DNA of 47,660 nt, from positions 1-47,660 of the forward strand of contig NZ_PJRS01000048.1 in the NCBI RefSeq assembly GCF_002858925.1, written 5' to 3'. Below the pieces are notes generated by a model that made no database searches, was not told the DNA's origin, and saw only the letters and a list, made by a program, of their open reading frames with translations. Shown here in pieces: positions 47,531 through 47,660 of this stretch. The stretch's first letter is position 1, and every line of letters starts with the position of its first letter. The DNA comes from Caulobacter zeae (GTDB taxonomy: Bacteria; Pseudomonadota; Alphaproteobacteria; Caulobacterales; Caulobacteraceae). The position numbers were made by a program, and so were the translations under genes.

Positions 47531-47556
47531 CCGGAAGCCGCGCAGCGGCTATCCGG
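47531..47556 (+). repeat. Short palindrome of the intergenic-repeat type
   Basis: CCGGAAGCCGC (47531-47541), loop GCA and GCGGCTATCCGG (47545-47556) form an 11-bp stem with one bulged T. With the flanking GTCATC it resembles the CGTCATCCCGG-type palindromes scattered in Caulobacter-like genomes (from memory). It follows the receptor gene and may act as its 3' structure. Confidence 0.55.
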
Positions 47557-47569
47557 CGACTGTGTTGGG

Positions 47570-47660
47570 TCAAGGCTGTTTGAGCCAGGGCTGGCCGGCC
47601 TTGAGCATGCTGTTGGCGGCGACGACGAGCTTCCTGGCGATGGCGACGAGGGCGACCTTT
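47570..47660 (-). CDS. IS110-family transposase, C-terminal fragment (cut by window edge)
   Basis: On the minus strand the frame from base 47659 to a TGA at 47570-47572 encodes 29 residues, KVALVAIARKLVVAANSML and then KAGQPWLKQP. The pattern KxALxAxxRKLxxxxNxML is the usual C-terminal end of IS110-type (transposase_20) proteins. The rest of the gene lies beyond the window. The repeat at 47531-47556 lies 13 bases past its stop and could be within or next to the element's end. Family assignment from such a short piece is moderately firm. Confidence 0.6.
   Translation of the reverse strand, partial: KVALVAIARKLVVAANSMLKAGQPWLKQP

Overview
The window is high-GC (roughly two-thirds GC), densely packed bacterial DNA that reads as an alphaproteobacterial chromosome of the Caulobacter type. 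The evidence for that is: LpxI sits in the lipid A cluster where many bacteria use LpxH; the site-2 protease is of the RseP/MmpA type; there are two TonB-dependent receptors; TTG and GTG starts are used freely; and short palindromic intergenic repeats have sequences familiar from Caulobacter-like genomes. The genus is an inference from gene content and was not checked by any search. Most of the window is core chromosome. No tRNA, rRNA, CRISPR array, prophage or defence island was seen.

Layout. Bases 1-208 hold the tail of a DDE/integrase-core transposase. Bases 423-15421 hold a translation and envelope block: rpsB-tsf, a strong terminator, then pyrH-frr-uppS-cdsA-dxr-rseP-bamA-skp, a terminator-like hairpin, and lpxD-fabZ-lpxA-lpxI-lpxB. 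Many of these genes overlap or nearly touch. The block makes undecaprenyl and phospholipid precursors, isoprenoid building blocks, the outer-membrane assembly machine and lipid A. Next comes a two-gene FliK-like/FlhB-C-terminal-like pair (15492-17407). Bases 17487-21402 are a run of small metabolic genes: a Nu-class-like GST, RNA 2',3'-cyclic phosphodiesterase, a 64-residue unknown, a DUF454 protein, heme oxygenase, an ArsC/Spx-like protein and a HAD phosphatase. A DUF6249-ECF sigma-membrane protein cassette (21518-22895), panB and a compound palindromic repeat (23782-23919) follow.

Bases 24092-28175 carry the conserved YfgM-like/bamB/der set; Der has a long Lys/Ala-rich tail. From 28194 to 44248 nearly everything is on the minus strand: a soluble PAS chemoreceptor, an SDR and a BASS-family transporter, the overlapping radA-cvpA-purF set, alr, a MarC-family protein, dnaB, a TonB-dependent receptor, and the rpsF-rpsR-rplI operon. 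The exception is a Yip1-domain gene on the plus strand. The right end has a secreted protein of unknown function and a second TonB-dependent receptor on the plus strand, then the C-terminus of an IS110-type transposase running in from beyond the edge.

I see no clear-cut new defence or metabolic system. The most interesting candidates are the FliK-like/FlhB-C-like pair next to lpxB, the DUF6249-sigma-membrane cassette, the compound palindromic element, and the tails on Der and S6. Starts were chosen from family N-termini, ribosome-binding sites and overlaps; where several were possible this is stated.
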